DNA from: Streptantibioticus silvisoli
GTDB taxonomy: Bacteria; Actinomycetota; Actinomycetes; Streptomycetales; Streptomycetaceae
Assembly: GCF_027947535.2 (NCBI RefSeq)
Contig: NZ_JAAGKO020000054.1
Span: 1-59,977, forward strand
Direction of reading: 5' to 3'
DNA: 59,977 nucleotides
Below are positions 41,419 through 49,227 of this stretch, piece after piece (the first letter of the stretch is position 1; each line of letters starts with the position of its first letter). Made by a program: the position numbers and the translations under genes. The notes beneath the pieces were generated by a model, which saw only the letters and a program-made list of their open reading frames with translations, did no database searches and was not told the DNA's origin.

Positions 41419-41997
41419 ATGGGCAAGTTCTACGACGTCCTCACCCCCGCCCTGCGGGAGTTCATCGCGCGGGCGCCGCTGTTCTTCACGGCCACCGCAC
41501 CGCTCGCGGCGGACGGCAGGGTCAACGTCTCGCCCAAGGGCGGCATGGACACCTTCGCGGTCCTCGACGACCGCACGGTGGCCTACCTGGACCTGATCGG
41601 CTCGGGCGCGGAGACCATCGCCCACCTGCGGGAGAACGGCCGCATCACGCTGATGTTCTGCTCGTTCGAACGGCAGCCGAAGACCCTGCGGCTGCACGGC
41701 CGGGGCCGCTGCGTCTTCCCCGGCTCCCCCGAGTGGGACGCGCTCATCGGCCGGTTCGGCGACCACCCCATCCCGCGCTCGGTCGTCGTCGTCGACGTCA
41801 CCCGCATCACCGACTCCTGCGGCTTCACCGTGCCGGAGATGACGCTGGTCAAGGAGCGCGACCTGCAGGACCAGTGGGGTGCCCGCAAGTCCCCGCAGGA
41901 ACTGGAGGACTACATGCGGCTGAAGAACACCCGCAGCATCGACGGCCTCCCGGCCCGCCCGCACCGGCCGGTGACCTCCCCGGCGCCGCTGAGCTGA
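41419..41997 (+). CDS. Pyridoxamine 5'-phosphate oxidase-family (split-barrel flavoprotein) protein
   Basis: The 192-residue product fits the putative PNPOx/FMN-binding split-barrel family: FFTATAPLAADGRVNVSPKGG near the start (shown here in full as one 21-residue block split between residues about 22 and 42), then LDLIGSGAETIAHLREN and GRITLMFCSFERQPKTLRL. Relatives bind FMN or F420 and are mostly uncharacterised. It begins 114 bp after the cluster, beyond the hairpin, and is probably not part of it. An ATG at 41419 starts the conserved sequence. Confidence 0.78.
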   Translation: MGKFYDVLTPALREFIARAPLFFTATAPLAADGRVNVSPKGGMDTFAVLDDRTVAYLDLIGSGAETIAHLRENGRITLMFCSFERQPKTLRLHGRGRCVFPGSPEWDALIGRFGDHPIPRSVVVVDVTRITDSCGFTVPEMTLVKERDLQDQWGARKSPQELEDYMRLKNTRSIDGLPARPHRPVTSPAPLS

Positions 41998-42141
41998 CGC
42001 GGGCGCGGGGAGGCGCCGGTGCGGCGGGGCCGCTTCGTTTGGGGCCGGGCGGGGCCGGTCCCGGGGCGGTCGGTAGCGTGGCGCGGGACGGGTGGGCGGA
42101 CCTGCGGCGGGCCGCCCGGCGGACAGTGAGGAGCGTGCGCG

Positions 42142-42624
42142 GTGGATGCGCAGTGGGCGGTGTTCGACCTGGACGGGACCCTGGCCGACACCCGGCACCG
42201 GTTGCGGTTCGTGGCGGGCGCCGCCCGGGACTGGGACGCGTTCTTCGCGGCCGCCCCGGACGACCTGCCGCTGGCCGAAGGCGTCGCCCTGGTGCGGCGG
42301 TTCACCGGGGACGGCCACCGGATCGCCTACGTCACCGGCCGGCCGGAGCGCTGCCGCGCCGACACCGTCGACTGGCTGCGCCGGTACGGCCTGCCCGACG
42401 GCGACCTGGTGATGCGCGGCGCACGCGACCGCCGGCCGGCCCGCGAGACCAAGCTGGAACTGCTGCGCCGGCTCGGCGGCCCGGCCCAGGTCGCCGTGGT
42501 GGTCGACGACGACTCCCAGGTCTGCGACGCCTACGAACGCGCCGGCTTCAGCGTGGTGCGCGCCACCTGGATGACCGCGTCGGCCACCTTGGCCCGCGCC
42601 CAGCACGACGACGGCCGCACCTGA
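42142..42624 (+). CDS. HAD-superfamily phosphatase, PNKP 3'-phosphatase-like
   Basis: The 160-residue product has HAD motif I FDLDGTLAD (with the Asp nucleophile), motif II Thr in IAYVTGRPERCR, the conserved lysine region RETKLELLRR and motif IV VVVDDDSQVCDAY. Small HADs of this type resemble the phosphatase part of T4 polynucleotide kinase and also acid phosphatases; the substrate is uncertain. GTG start with a GAGGAG ribosome site. It is convergent with the GH3 gene. Confidence 0.78.
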   Translation: MDAQWAVFDLDGTLADTRHRLRFVAGAARDWDAFFAAAPDDLPLAEGVALVRRFTGDGHRIAYVTGRPERCRADTVDWLRRYGLPDGDLVMRGARDRRPARETKLELLRRLGGPAQVAVVVDDDSQVCDAYERAGFSVVRATWMTASATLARAQHDDGRT

Positions 42625-42640
42625 CGCGCCGGGGACGACC

Positions 42641-42684
42641 GCGCCCCCGGTCCGGCCGCCGTGACGGGGCCGGGCCGGGGGCGT
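42641..42684. terminator. Hairpin between convergent HAD and GH3 genes
   Basis: Two 17-base arms (42641-42657 and 42668-42684) pair with one or two mismatches around a 10-base loop. Placement between convergent stop codons suggests a bidirectional terminator. Confidence 0.5.
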
Positions 42685-42699
42685 CGCGCTGACGGTGCG

Positions 42700-45513
42700 T
42701 CAGGACTCCGGTTTCCAGGACTGGTTGGCGCTGCCGGTGCAGGACCAGATCTGGGTCTGGGTGCCGTTGGTGGTGGACTGGCCGGTGTCGTCGAGGCACT
42801 TGCCGGACTGCGGGTTGAGCAGGGCGCCGTCGGACTGGGGCTGCCAGACCTGGGCCCCGGTGCCGTTGCAGGTGTAGAGGTCGACGAGGGCGCCGTTGGC
42901 GGTGCCGCCGCTGACCACGTCGAGGCACTTGCCGTCGGCGTGGATCGCGCCGTTGGTCTGCTCGCTCCACTGCTGGCCGTTGGTGCCGTTGCAGCTGTAG
43001 ACGGCGACCGCGGAACCGTCGACGTTGCTGTCGGAGGTGACGTCGAGGCACAGGCCCTGGTAGCCGACCAGCGGGGTCGCGGTGGCCCCGGTCGGGGTGG
43101 GCGCCACCGTCCACAGGAAGGTGGCGGTGTCGAGCGCGCCGGCCGCGTCCTTGGCGGTGACGGTGACGGTGCTGGTACCGGCGGTCTTCGGGGTGCCGGT
43201 GATCAGGCCGGAGCCGGAGATCGAGGTGCCGGACGGCAGGCCGGAGGCGGTGAAGGCCGGGGTCTGCCCGGACGTGGTGTCCTTCGCCGCCACCTGGAGC
43301 GACACGGCGGTGCCGGCCAGGCCCTCCTGCGCGCCGGGGCTGGTGACGGTCACCGGGTGGCCGAGCTGCGCCGAGGTGACCGACAGCGTCCCGGACAGCG
43401 GCAGGGAGGTCTCGGAGTCGCCGACCTGGACGGTGTACGAACCGGTGCTGGTGGCCCAGGCGTTGCTGGTGGCGTCGTAGTACCGCAGGTTCTGCTGGGT
43501 CAGCGGGAAGGTGACCGTCCGGCTCGCGCCGGCCGCCAGGGTGACCCGGCTGAAGCCCTCCAGCTGCCGAGACGGCTCACCGGACGCCGCCGGGTCGGTG
43601 ACGTACAGCTGCGCGACGTCCGAGCCGGACCGCGACCCGGTGTTGGTGACGGTGGCCGTCACCGTGGCCTGCCCGCCGGCGGTCAGCGGGTTCACCTGGA
43701 GGTTGCTGTAGGAGAAGCTCGTGTACGACAGGCCGTAGCCGAACGGGAAGAGCGGGGTGAGGTTCTTCGCGGTGTACCAGCGGTAGCCGACGTCGAGGCC
43801 CTCGGAGTACTGCACGGTCCCGCCGGTCCCCGGCCACTGCGCGGTGGTGCTGGCCGGCACCTGGGAGATCGAGGTGGGGAAGGTGACCGGCAGGTGGCCG
43901 GAGGGGTCGACGTCGCCGTACAGCAGCGCGGCGGCCGCGGTGCCGTCCTCCTGGCCCGGGTACCAGCCCTCGATGACGCCCTTGACGGACGACAGCCACG
44001 GCATGGTGACCGCGGAACCGGTGTTGAGCACCACGACCGTGTTCGGGTTGGCCGCGGCGACGGCGGATATCAGCGAGTTCTCGGCGCTGGGCAGCACGAT
44101 GTCGCTCAGGTCGCTGCCCTCGGACTCGAAGTCGCTGACGAACACCACCGCGACGTTCGACGCGGCGGCCAGCGAGGCGGCCGACGAGGTGGACGAGCCG
44201 TTGTCGTAGCTGACGGTGACCCCGGAGCCGGCCCGCGCGGTGATGCCCTGCAACGGGGTCACCGTGCCGCTGGAGTCGACGCCGGCGCTGCCGCCGCCCT
44301 CGGTCTGCGGGCTGTCGGAGGCGTCGGCGCCGATGACCGCGATGGAGTGGGTGGCCGACCCCAGCGGCAGGACGTTGCCGCTGTTCTTCAGCAGGACCGC
44401 ACCCTCCTCGGCCAGTTGGGTGGCGTCGCTCTGGTGGGCGGAGCTGGTCGCCGGCTCCTTGGGCGAACCGGTGGGCTCCTTGTCGAACAGGCCGAAGGCG
44501 AACATCTCGGTGAGGATGGGGGTGACCATCGAGTCCAGGGTGGCCTTGCTGACGGACCCGGCGGTGACCGCGCCGCCGAGCGCGCTGCCGAAGTAGCCGT
44601 CGTCGCCCGGCATGTCCTGGTCCAGCCCGCTGTTGGCGGACGGCGCGGTGGAGTGCGTGGCGCCCCAGTCGGAGGTGACGAAGCCGGCGAACCCGAACTG
44701 CTGGCGCAGCACGGTCTGGAGCAGGTACGGGTTCTGGCAGGCGTAGCTGCCGTTGACGGTGCTGTAGGAGCACATCACCGAGGAGGCGGCGCCCTGCTGG
44801 ACGGAGTCCTGGAAGGCGGGCAGGTAGATCTCCTGCAAGGTGCGGTCGCTGACCACCGCGTTGTCGGAGCTGGTGTTGCGGCTGGTCTCCTGGTTGTACG
44901 CGGCGTAGTGCTTGACCTGCGCCATCGTGCCGGTCGACTGCACACCGACGATGTCGGCGGCGCCCATCGTGCCGTTGAGGTAGGGGTCCTCGCCGATCGA
45001 CTCGAACGCCCGGCCCCAGCGCGGGTCCCGCACGATGTTGATGGTCGGGCCCAGGTCGACGGTGGTGCCCTTGGCGGCCTGCTCGGCGCCGATGGTCTGG
45101 CCGTAGAGCTGCTCGGCGCCGGTGTCCCAGGTGGCGGCGATGTCGACGGGCGCGGGCAGCTGGGTGACGTCCGGCAGGCCGTCGCCGACGCCGGCCGGGC
45201 CGTCCTGGAGGTTGACCGCCGGCACGCACAACGAGCCGATGGCCGGGGTGAAGCCGACATAGCTGGAGCCGCCGGAGCCGGTCAGCAGCGAGATCTCCTG
45301 GGTGTTGGTCATCTTCGCCAGCAGCTGGCTCACGCGCTGGGCGACCGGGGCGGTGGAGTCCACCCATGGACAGGCGGCGGGCGCGGCCCGCGGGGCGGGC
45401 GCGGCCTGCGCGGCGGCCGGCAGGCCGGTCGCGCCGATCGCCGCGGCCGCGGCGGCGAACACCGCGAGCAGCCGTGTTCTTCGTTGACGTGCCGACGTGA
45501 TGGAACAGCGCAT
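42700..45513 (-). CDS. Secreted GH3 beta-glycosidase with Ig-like and CBM13 domains
   Basis: The 937-residue protein has a signal peptide with an Arg-rich n-region (residues about 1-35, RQRRTRLLAVF then an Ala-rich core). The GH3 N-terminal barrel follows, with the nucleophile Asp282 in FVTSDWGATH, then the GH3 C-terminal domain, a fibronectin-III-like domain (about 600-740), an Ig-like putative domain around ASGLPSGTSISGSGLITGTP, and a C-terminal ricin-type lectin (about 815-937) with repeated CLDV/CLDD and QxW units. It would hydrolyse beta-linked glucosides or xylosides outside the cell. The ATG at 45513 has GGGAGG six bases upstream; a start 24 bp earlier is possible. No regulator lies next to it. 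Confidence 0.9.
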   Translation of the reverse strand: MRCSITSARQRRTRLLAVFAAAAAAIGATGLPAAAQAAPAPRAAPAACPWVDSTAPVAQRVSQLLAKMTNTQEISLLTGSGGSSYVGFTPAIGSLCVPAVNLQDGPAGVGDGLPDVTQLPAPVDIAATWDTGAEQLYGQTIGAEQAAKGTTVDLGPTINIVRDPRWGRAFESIGEDPYLNGTMGAADIVGVQSTGTMAQVKHYAAYNQETSRNTSSDNAVVSDRTLQEIYLPAFQDSVQQGAASSVMCSYSTVNGSYACQNPYLLQTVLRQQFGFAGFVTSDWGATHSTAPSANSGLDQDMPGDDGYFGSALGGAVTAGSVSKATLDSMVTPILTEMFAFGLFDKEPTGSPKEPATSSAHQSDATQLAEEGAVLLKNSGNVLPLGSATHSIAVIGADASDSPQTEGGGSAGVDSSGTVTPLQGITARAGSGVTVSYDNGSSTSSAASLAAASNVAVVFVSDFESEGSDLSDIVLPSAENSLISAVAAANPNTVVVLNTGSAVTMPWLSSVKGVIEGWYPGQEDGTAAAALLYGDVDPSGHLPVTFPTSISQVPASTTAQWPGTGGTVQYSEGLDVGYRWYTAKNLTPLFPFGYGLSYTSFSYSNLQVNPLTAGGQATVTATVTNTGSRSGSDVAQLYVTDPAASGEPSRQLEGFSRVTLAAGASRTVTFPLTQQNLRYYDATSNAWATSTGSYTVQVGDSETSLPLSGTLSVTSAQLGHPVTVTSPGAQEGLAGTAVSLQVAAKDTTSGQTPAFTASGLPSGTSISGSGLITGTPKTAGTSTVTVTAKDAAGALDTATFLWTVAPTPTGATATPLVGYQGLCLDVTSDSNVDGSAVAVYSCNGTNGQQWSEQTNGAIHADGKCLDVVSGGTANGALVDLYTCNGTGAQVWQPQSDGALLNPQSGKCLDDTGQSTTNGTQTQIWSCTGSANQSWKPES

Positions 45514-45946
45514 GATGCCTCCCGACACCCGCCGCACCGAAGCGCCTCCGGCACGGTCGCGCCGGTGCGCCTGACAGCCTCGCGCCGCCGGCGTGAGGTC
45601 CGTTCACCGTCGGGCCGCCGCGTCCGCCGTGGTGGGCGGCTCGGCTGCTCACGGGCCGATCATGTCTCCCCGGGGCACCGCGCACACCGCTGACCGTGCG
45701 GGAAGTGCCTCCGTCGTGCCGTGCGTGGAGCGCCCGGGCACCAGTGCCGGGAATGTCATCCGGAATCCGTACGTTCCCGGATGTCGTCCGGGATCCAACA
45801 CCTGAGGAGCCGTCACTGTCAATGCTCCCGACCGGATCGGCCCGGCCGGGTGAGGCTGCGGTGACATGCCGCGTTCGGCGCAATGGGACGGACGGGGGCC
45901 GCCACCGGGACAGACTGGGGCATCGGGATCGGCTCAGGGGCGTGGT
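45514..45946. promoter_or_regulatory. Divergent promoter region, GH3 and TMEM175-like genes
   Basis: This 433-bp stretch contains no convincing gene. At 45775-45793 the arms tcccgga and tccggga form a 19-bp inverted repeat with a 5-base spacer, a plausible operator for the GH3 gene or its neighbour. The promoters themselves are not identifiable by eye. Confidence 0.4.
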
Positions 45947-46594
45947 GTGGCGGAGAACAGGCAGTCCCTGGACCGGCTGACGGCGTTCAGCGACGGTGTC
46001 TTCGCCATCGCCTCGACGGTACTGGTCCTGCAGATCACGGTGCCGGGACTGGGCGACCACACCTCCGGGGCCCGGTTGCGGTCGGAACTTGCCGGGCAGT
46101 CGGGGCAGTTCCTCAGCTACGCGGCCACCTTCGTCGTCATCGCGGCGTTCTGGCAGCAGCACCGCCGGCTGTTCCGGCTGGCGGTCCGGCACGACGAGTG
46201 GGCGGCGCGGCTCAACTCCGCGTTCCTGCTGCTGATCGCCTTCCTGCCCTTCCCGTCCGCCCTGGTGGGCCGTTACGGGACCAACACGACCGCGGTGGTC
46301 TTCTTCGACCTGTCCGTCATCGCGGTCGGCTGCGTCTTCGTGGTGCTCCTGCTGCGGCTGCACTTCGCCGGGCACCTGGGCGGCCGGCTGCCGCCCGCGT
46401 ACCGCGACTGGATCATGGTGCGCACCCTGTCGGTGTGCGGGGTGCTCGCCGCCTCCGCCGCGGTCGCCCTCGTCAGCCCGAGCGCGGCCACCTACCTGTG
46501 GCTCGCCATTCCGCTCGTGCTCGTCGGCGTCAACCTCCGCTACCGGTCGGTGATCCGCCGGGCCGCCGTGGCGCAGGACGATCCGTCGGGGTGA
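45947..46594 (+). CDS. TMEM175-family potassium channel-like membrane protein
   Basis: The 215-residue product has about six membrane segments. The first contains FSDGVFAIASTVLVLQI, the FSD signature of the TMEM175 family, whose bacterial members form tetrameric potassium-permeable channels. The usual HDEW-type sequence after helix 3 is also present. GTG start at 45947 with AGGGG upstream. Confidence 0.8.
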   Translation: MAENRQSLDRLTAFSDGVFAIASTVLVLQITVPGLGDHTSGARLRSELAGQSGQFLSYAATFVVIAAFWQQHRRLFRLAVRHDEWAARLNSAFLLLIAFLPFPSALVGRYGTNTTAVVFFDLSVIAVGCVFVVLLLRLHFAGHLGGRLPPAYRDWIMVRTLSVCGVLAASAAVALVSPSAATYLWLAIPLVLVGVNLRYRSVIRRAAVAQDDPSG

Positions 46595-46924
46595 CCCCGG
46601 GCGCCGGGTGATGGCGTCAACGGTACGGCGGCGGGGCGAGGTCGGCCGACGGCGTCCGGTGATCCGCTCCCGGGGCCGGCGCGGGTTCGCCGGGCGCCGC
46701 GGGTTCGACGAGCGCCGCGGGCACGACAGGCGCCGCGGGCACGACAGGCGCCGCGGGCACGACAGGCGCCGCGGGCACGGCAGCGGTCTCCCCCGGCGCC
46801 GTGCGCAACGAACGGCATTCGCGCGGCGCGGCCCGGGGTGCCGTACGCGGGACCGCCGCCGGGCGTCCCCGTCGCGCGGGTCCGTGCCCGGCGGCGGGGA
46901 CGCGTACGCGGCGTCCTGGGGGCG
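46595..46924. other. Intergenic region dominated by a minisatellite
   Basis: Between the channel gene and the 3' end of the oxidoreductase gene there is only GC-rich sequence with the 18-bp array at 46695-46783. Open frames through the array on both strands encode simple Pro/Val/Ala or Arg/Gly/His repeats and look like by-products of the repeat. Confidence 0.6.
46695..46783. repeat. 18-bp minisatellite, about five units, intergenic
   Basis: Units of cgccgcgggcacgacagg occur three times exactly, flanked by one variant unit on the left and a nearly complete one on the right. Confidence 0.9.
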
Positions 46925-48043
46925 TCAGCCGGTGTAGTCGACGATCTCCTGGGCCCGGCCGCCGGTGGCCTTCGCGACCCAGGCGGGGTCGCCGAGCAGG
47001 GCGCGGCCCAGGGCGATGACGTCGAAGTCACCGCGGTCGAACTGCTCGGCCAGCAGGCGCAGCCGGTGCGCCCGGGAGTCGGCCAGCGGGGCGCCGTCGG
47101 AGCGGAACTCGGTGTCGACGCCGACCGATCCGACCGCGATCACCGGGGCGCCGGTGAGCTTCTTGACCCAGCCCGCCAGGCCCAGCCGGGCGTCCTCACC
47201 GGTGAACTCCGGCTGCCAGTGCCGCCGGGTGGACGGGTGGAAGACGTCGACGCCGGCCTCGTGCAGCGGCCGCAGGAACCCCTCCAGCTCGGCCGGCGTC
47301 CGCACGATGCGGGCGTCGTAGTGGCCGGGCTTCCACTGCGAGAAGCGGTAGACGACCGGGAAGCCGGGGCCGACCGCGGCGCGGACCGCCTTGACGACCT
47401 CGACGGGGAAGGTCATGCGGGCCGCGCTGCCGTAGCGGTCGGTGCGGCGGTTGGTGCCGGACCAGACGAACTCGTCCAGCAGGTAGCCGTGCGCGCCGTG
47501 CAGCTCCAGGCCGTCGAAGCCCCACTGCTTGGCCAGCGCGGCGGACTCGGCGAAGTCGGCGATGATCGAGTCGATCCCGGCGGTGGTCAGCTCCTCGCCC
47601 AGCGGCGCGCCGTCCAGGTCCACGCCGGAGGGGCTCTTGGACGGCACGTCCGGGTGGCTGTCCGGCGACGCGCCGCGCAGGACGCCGTTGTGCCACAGCT
47701 GCGGGATGATCGCGGCGCCCTCGGCGTGCACCGCCTCGACGACCGTGCGCCAGCCGGCGCCGGACTGCTCGCCGTGGAAGCGCGGTATGCGGCTGCTGAC
47801 GCTGGAGGCGGGGTCGCGGACCACCGTGCCCTCGGTGATCAGCAGCCCGGTGCCGCCGGCCGCCACCGCCCGGTAGTGATCGACGCTCCACGGGCCGGGC
47901 ACGCCGTCGGGCGAGCGCTGCATGGTCATCGGCGCCATGGCGAAGCGGTTGCGCAACGACAGGCCGGCGGCGGAGAACGGGGTGAGCAGCGGCGCCAGGG
48001 CCTCGGCCGTACCGGCGGCTTCGGCTGCGGAGTACGCGGACAT
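46925..48043 (-). CDS. NADH:flavin oxidoreductase, old yellow enzyme family
   Basis: The 372-residue product is a single FMN-binding barrel: LRNRFAMAPMTMQRS at the first strand, PQLWHNG, FDGLELHGAHGYLLDEF, NRRTDRYGS and the late phosphate-binding VIALGRALLGDPAWV. Old yellow enzymes reduce activated C=C bonds with NAD(P)H. I chose the ATG at 48043 (GGGACC upstream); an ATG at 48058 in frame would add five residues. It is transcribed alone, facing the channel gene. Confidence 0.86.
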   Translation of the reverse strand: MSAYSAAEAAGTAEALAPLLTPFSAAGLSLRNRFAMAPMTMQRSPDGVPGPWSVDHYRAVAAGGTGLLITEGTVVRDPASSVSSRIPRFHGEQSGAGWRTVVEAVHAEGAAIIPQLWHNGVLRGASPDSHPDVPSKSPSGVDLDGAPLGEELTTAGIDSIIADFAESAALAKQWGFDGLELHGAHGYLLDEFVWSGTNRRTDRYGSAARMTFPVEVVKAVRAAVGPGFPVVYRFSQWKPGHYDARIVRTPAELEGFLRPLHEAGVDVFHPSTRRHWQPEFTGEDARLGLAGWVKKLTGAPVIAVGSVGVDTEFRSDGAPLADSRAHRLRLLAEQFDRGDFDVIALGRALLGDPAWVAKATGGRAQEIVDYTG

Positions 48044-48474
48044 CAGTGACGGTCCCATCGGTTCGACAAGTGAGCTACGGCATCGTGCGGCGGGCGGGGC
48101 CCACCAGGGACGACGCTCCGGGACCCGCCGGTATTCCGCGCCGCCGAGCCGTTCGCACAGCGTTCATGTACGACCACCGGCCGCCGTGCAATCGCCACCG
48201 CTGCGGCGGCCTCGCCGCCGCGTTCCTGCCCCGGCGCTCCCGCCGCGCTCCCGTCCCGGCGCTCCCGCCGCCGCTGCCGCCGCGCCCTCGCCACCGCGCG
48301 CTCGCCGCCGTGCTCCCGTCCCCGTGCGCTCGCTCCGACCGCCCTACGGCCCGGCGGCCCGCGGTCACCGGGCGCGGGCGTGCCGGAGAACCGACCGCAA
48401 GCGGGCCCGGAGAACGACCGCGGGCCGGCCCGGCGGCCGTGAAGGCGCCGGACCGGCCCGCGGGCCGGGCTGTG
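48044..48474. other. Intergenic region
   Basis: This 431-bp region upstream of the oxidoreductase gene holds a GC-only imperfect repeat of gctcccgccgcgctcccg type (about 48235-48330) and a 16-bp palindrome at 48453-48468. No gene is convincing on either strand. Confidence 0.5.
48453..48468 (-). terminator. Candidate terminator of the small secreted-protein gene
   Basis: The sequence ccggcccgcgggccgg is a perfect 16-bp palindrome seven bases after the stop codon of the minus-strand small gene. Confidence 0.4.
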
Positions 48475-48846
48475 TCAGTTGCTGCTGACCTTGCCGGCCG
48501 GGCCGGTGGCCAGCGCGGCGCCGGGCGTCTCCAGGGAGACGGCCTTGACGATGCCGGCGTGCAGGTCGGCCGCGGAGATGCGCGTCGCGGAGCACAGCGG
48601 CTTCGCGGCGGCGTTGGCCGCGGGCGCGCCGGCCGGGCCGGTGGCCAGTACGGCGCCGGGCGTCTCCAGGGAGACGGCCTTGACGATGCCGGCGTGCAGG
48701 TCGGCCGCGGAGATGCGCGACACGGAGCACATCGGCTTCGCGTCGGAGTGGACGGTGGCGGCGTCGGCGGAGCCCGCGGCCACGATTCCGGCGGCCAGGA
48801 CGGTGGCGGCGACGACGGCGGCGCGTGCGCCGGTGGAGTGCTTCAT
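48475..48846 (-). CDS. Small secreted protein with an internal 45-residue duplication
   Basis: The 123-residue product has a signal peptide (MKHSTGARAAVVAATVLAAG, likely cleavage near ADAA at 27-30). The mature part is two nearly identical copies of a 45-residue unit: KPMCSVSRISAADLHAGIV and KPLCSATRISAADLHAGIV, each followed by KAVSLETPGA and LATGPAG. Each unit has one cysteine, so a disulfide within or between molecules is possible. I do not recognise a family. The ATG at 48846 has AGGGA upstream. The duplication is also visible at DNA level with a 135-bp offset. Confidence 0.75.
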   Translation of the reverse strand: MKHSTGARAAVVAATVLAAGIVAAGSADAATVHSDAKPMCSVSRISAADLHAGIVKAVSLETPGAVLATGPAGAPAANAAAKPLCSATRISAADLHAGIVKAVSLETPGAALATGPAGKVSSN

Positions 48847-48996
48847 GGTGTCCCTCACAATGTCGGTGAGATCAACTCAGCTGACCGGTGCCGTCTGCCG
48901 GCCCGGGTGGAACCGTCGGACACGAACCGGGCGCCCGTTCGAACGGGCCCCCGGCACGGCACTGTAGAAGAAGCCGTCCCCGGCCGCGAGGCTCCT

Positions 48997-49033
48997 GGCC
49001 CCAACCTGCCAGCAGCGGCGCCCGGTTGGGGCC
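48997..49033. terminator. Hairpin, 10-bp perfect stem
   Basis: The arms ggccccaacc (48997-49006) and ggttggggcc (49024-49033) are perfectly complementary with a 17-base loop. Together with the hairpin at 49103-49149 it isolates the GH92 transcript from the next gene. Confidence 0.4.
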
Positions 49034-49102
49034 CGTATCGCCGCCGCGGGGGCCGTGGCGCCGGGCGCAGGAGGGCGGGTGGCGCGGTGCGCCGGCAGGC
49101 CG

Positions 49103-49149
49103 GCGCCCGCCCGTTCCCCGGTCGTGCGCGCCGGGGAACGGGCGGGCGC
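49103..49149 (-). terminator. Terminator hairpin of the GH92 gene, 19-bp perfect stem
   Basis: The arms 49103-49121 and 49131-49149 are fully complementary over 19 bp with a 9-base loop. The hairpin lies about 80 bp after the stop codon of the minus-strand GH92 gene. The length and perfection make termination likely despite the absence of a T-tract. Confidence 0.65.
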
Positions 49150-49227
49150 GGTGTCACGGCCCGACGGCCGCGCGGCGGTGGGGCGGCAACGCGGTGCTGC
49201 CGTGCCGCCGTTGTACTTGACGTGCCG

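Larger units (their letters stand above)
48847..49227. other. Intergenic region with two strong hairpins
   Basis: This 381-bp stretch between the GH92 stop and the small secreted-protein start contains two perfect inverted repeats (48997-49033 and 49103-49149). The promoter of the small gene must lie in its left part. No gene is visible. Confidence 0.6.

Noticed and set aside
46617-46808. Pro-Ala-Val repeat protein on the minus strand
   Set aside because: The frame is created by the 18-bp minisatellite and has no ribosome site or signal sequence.
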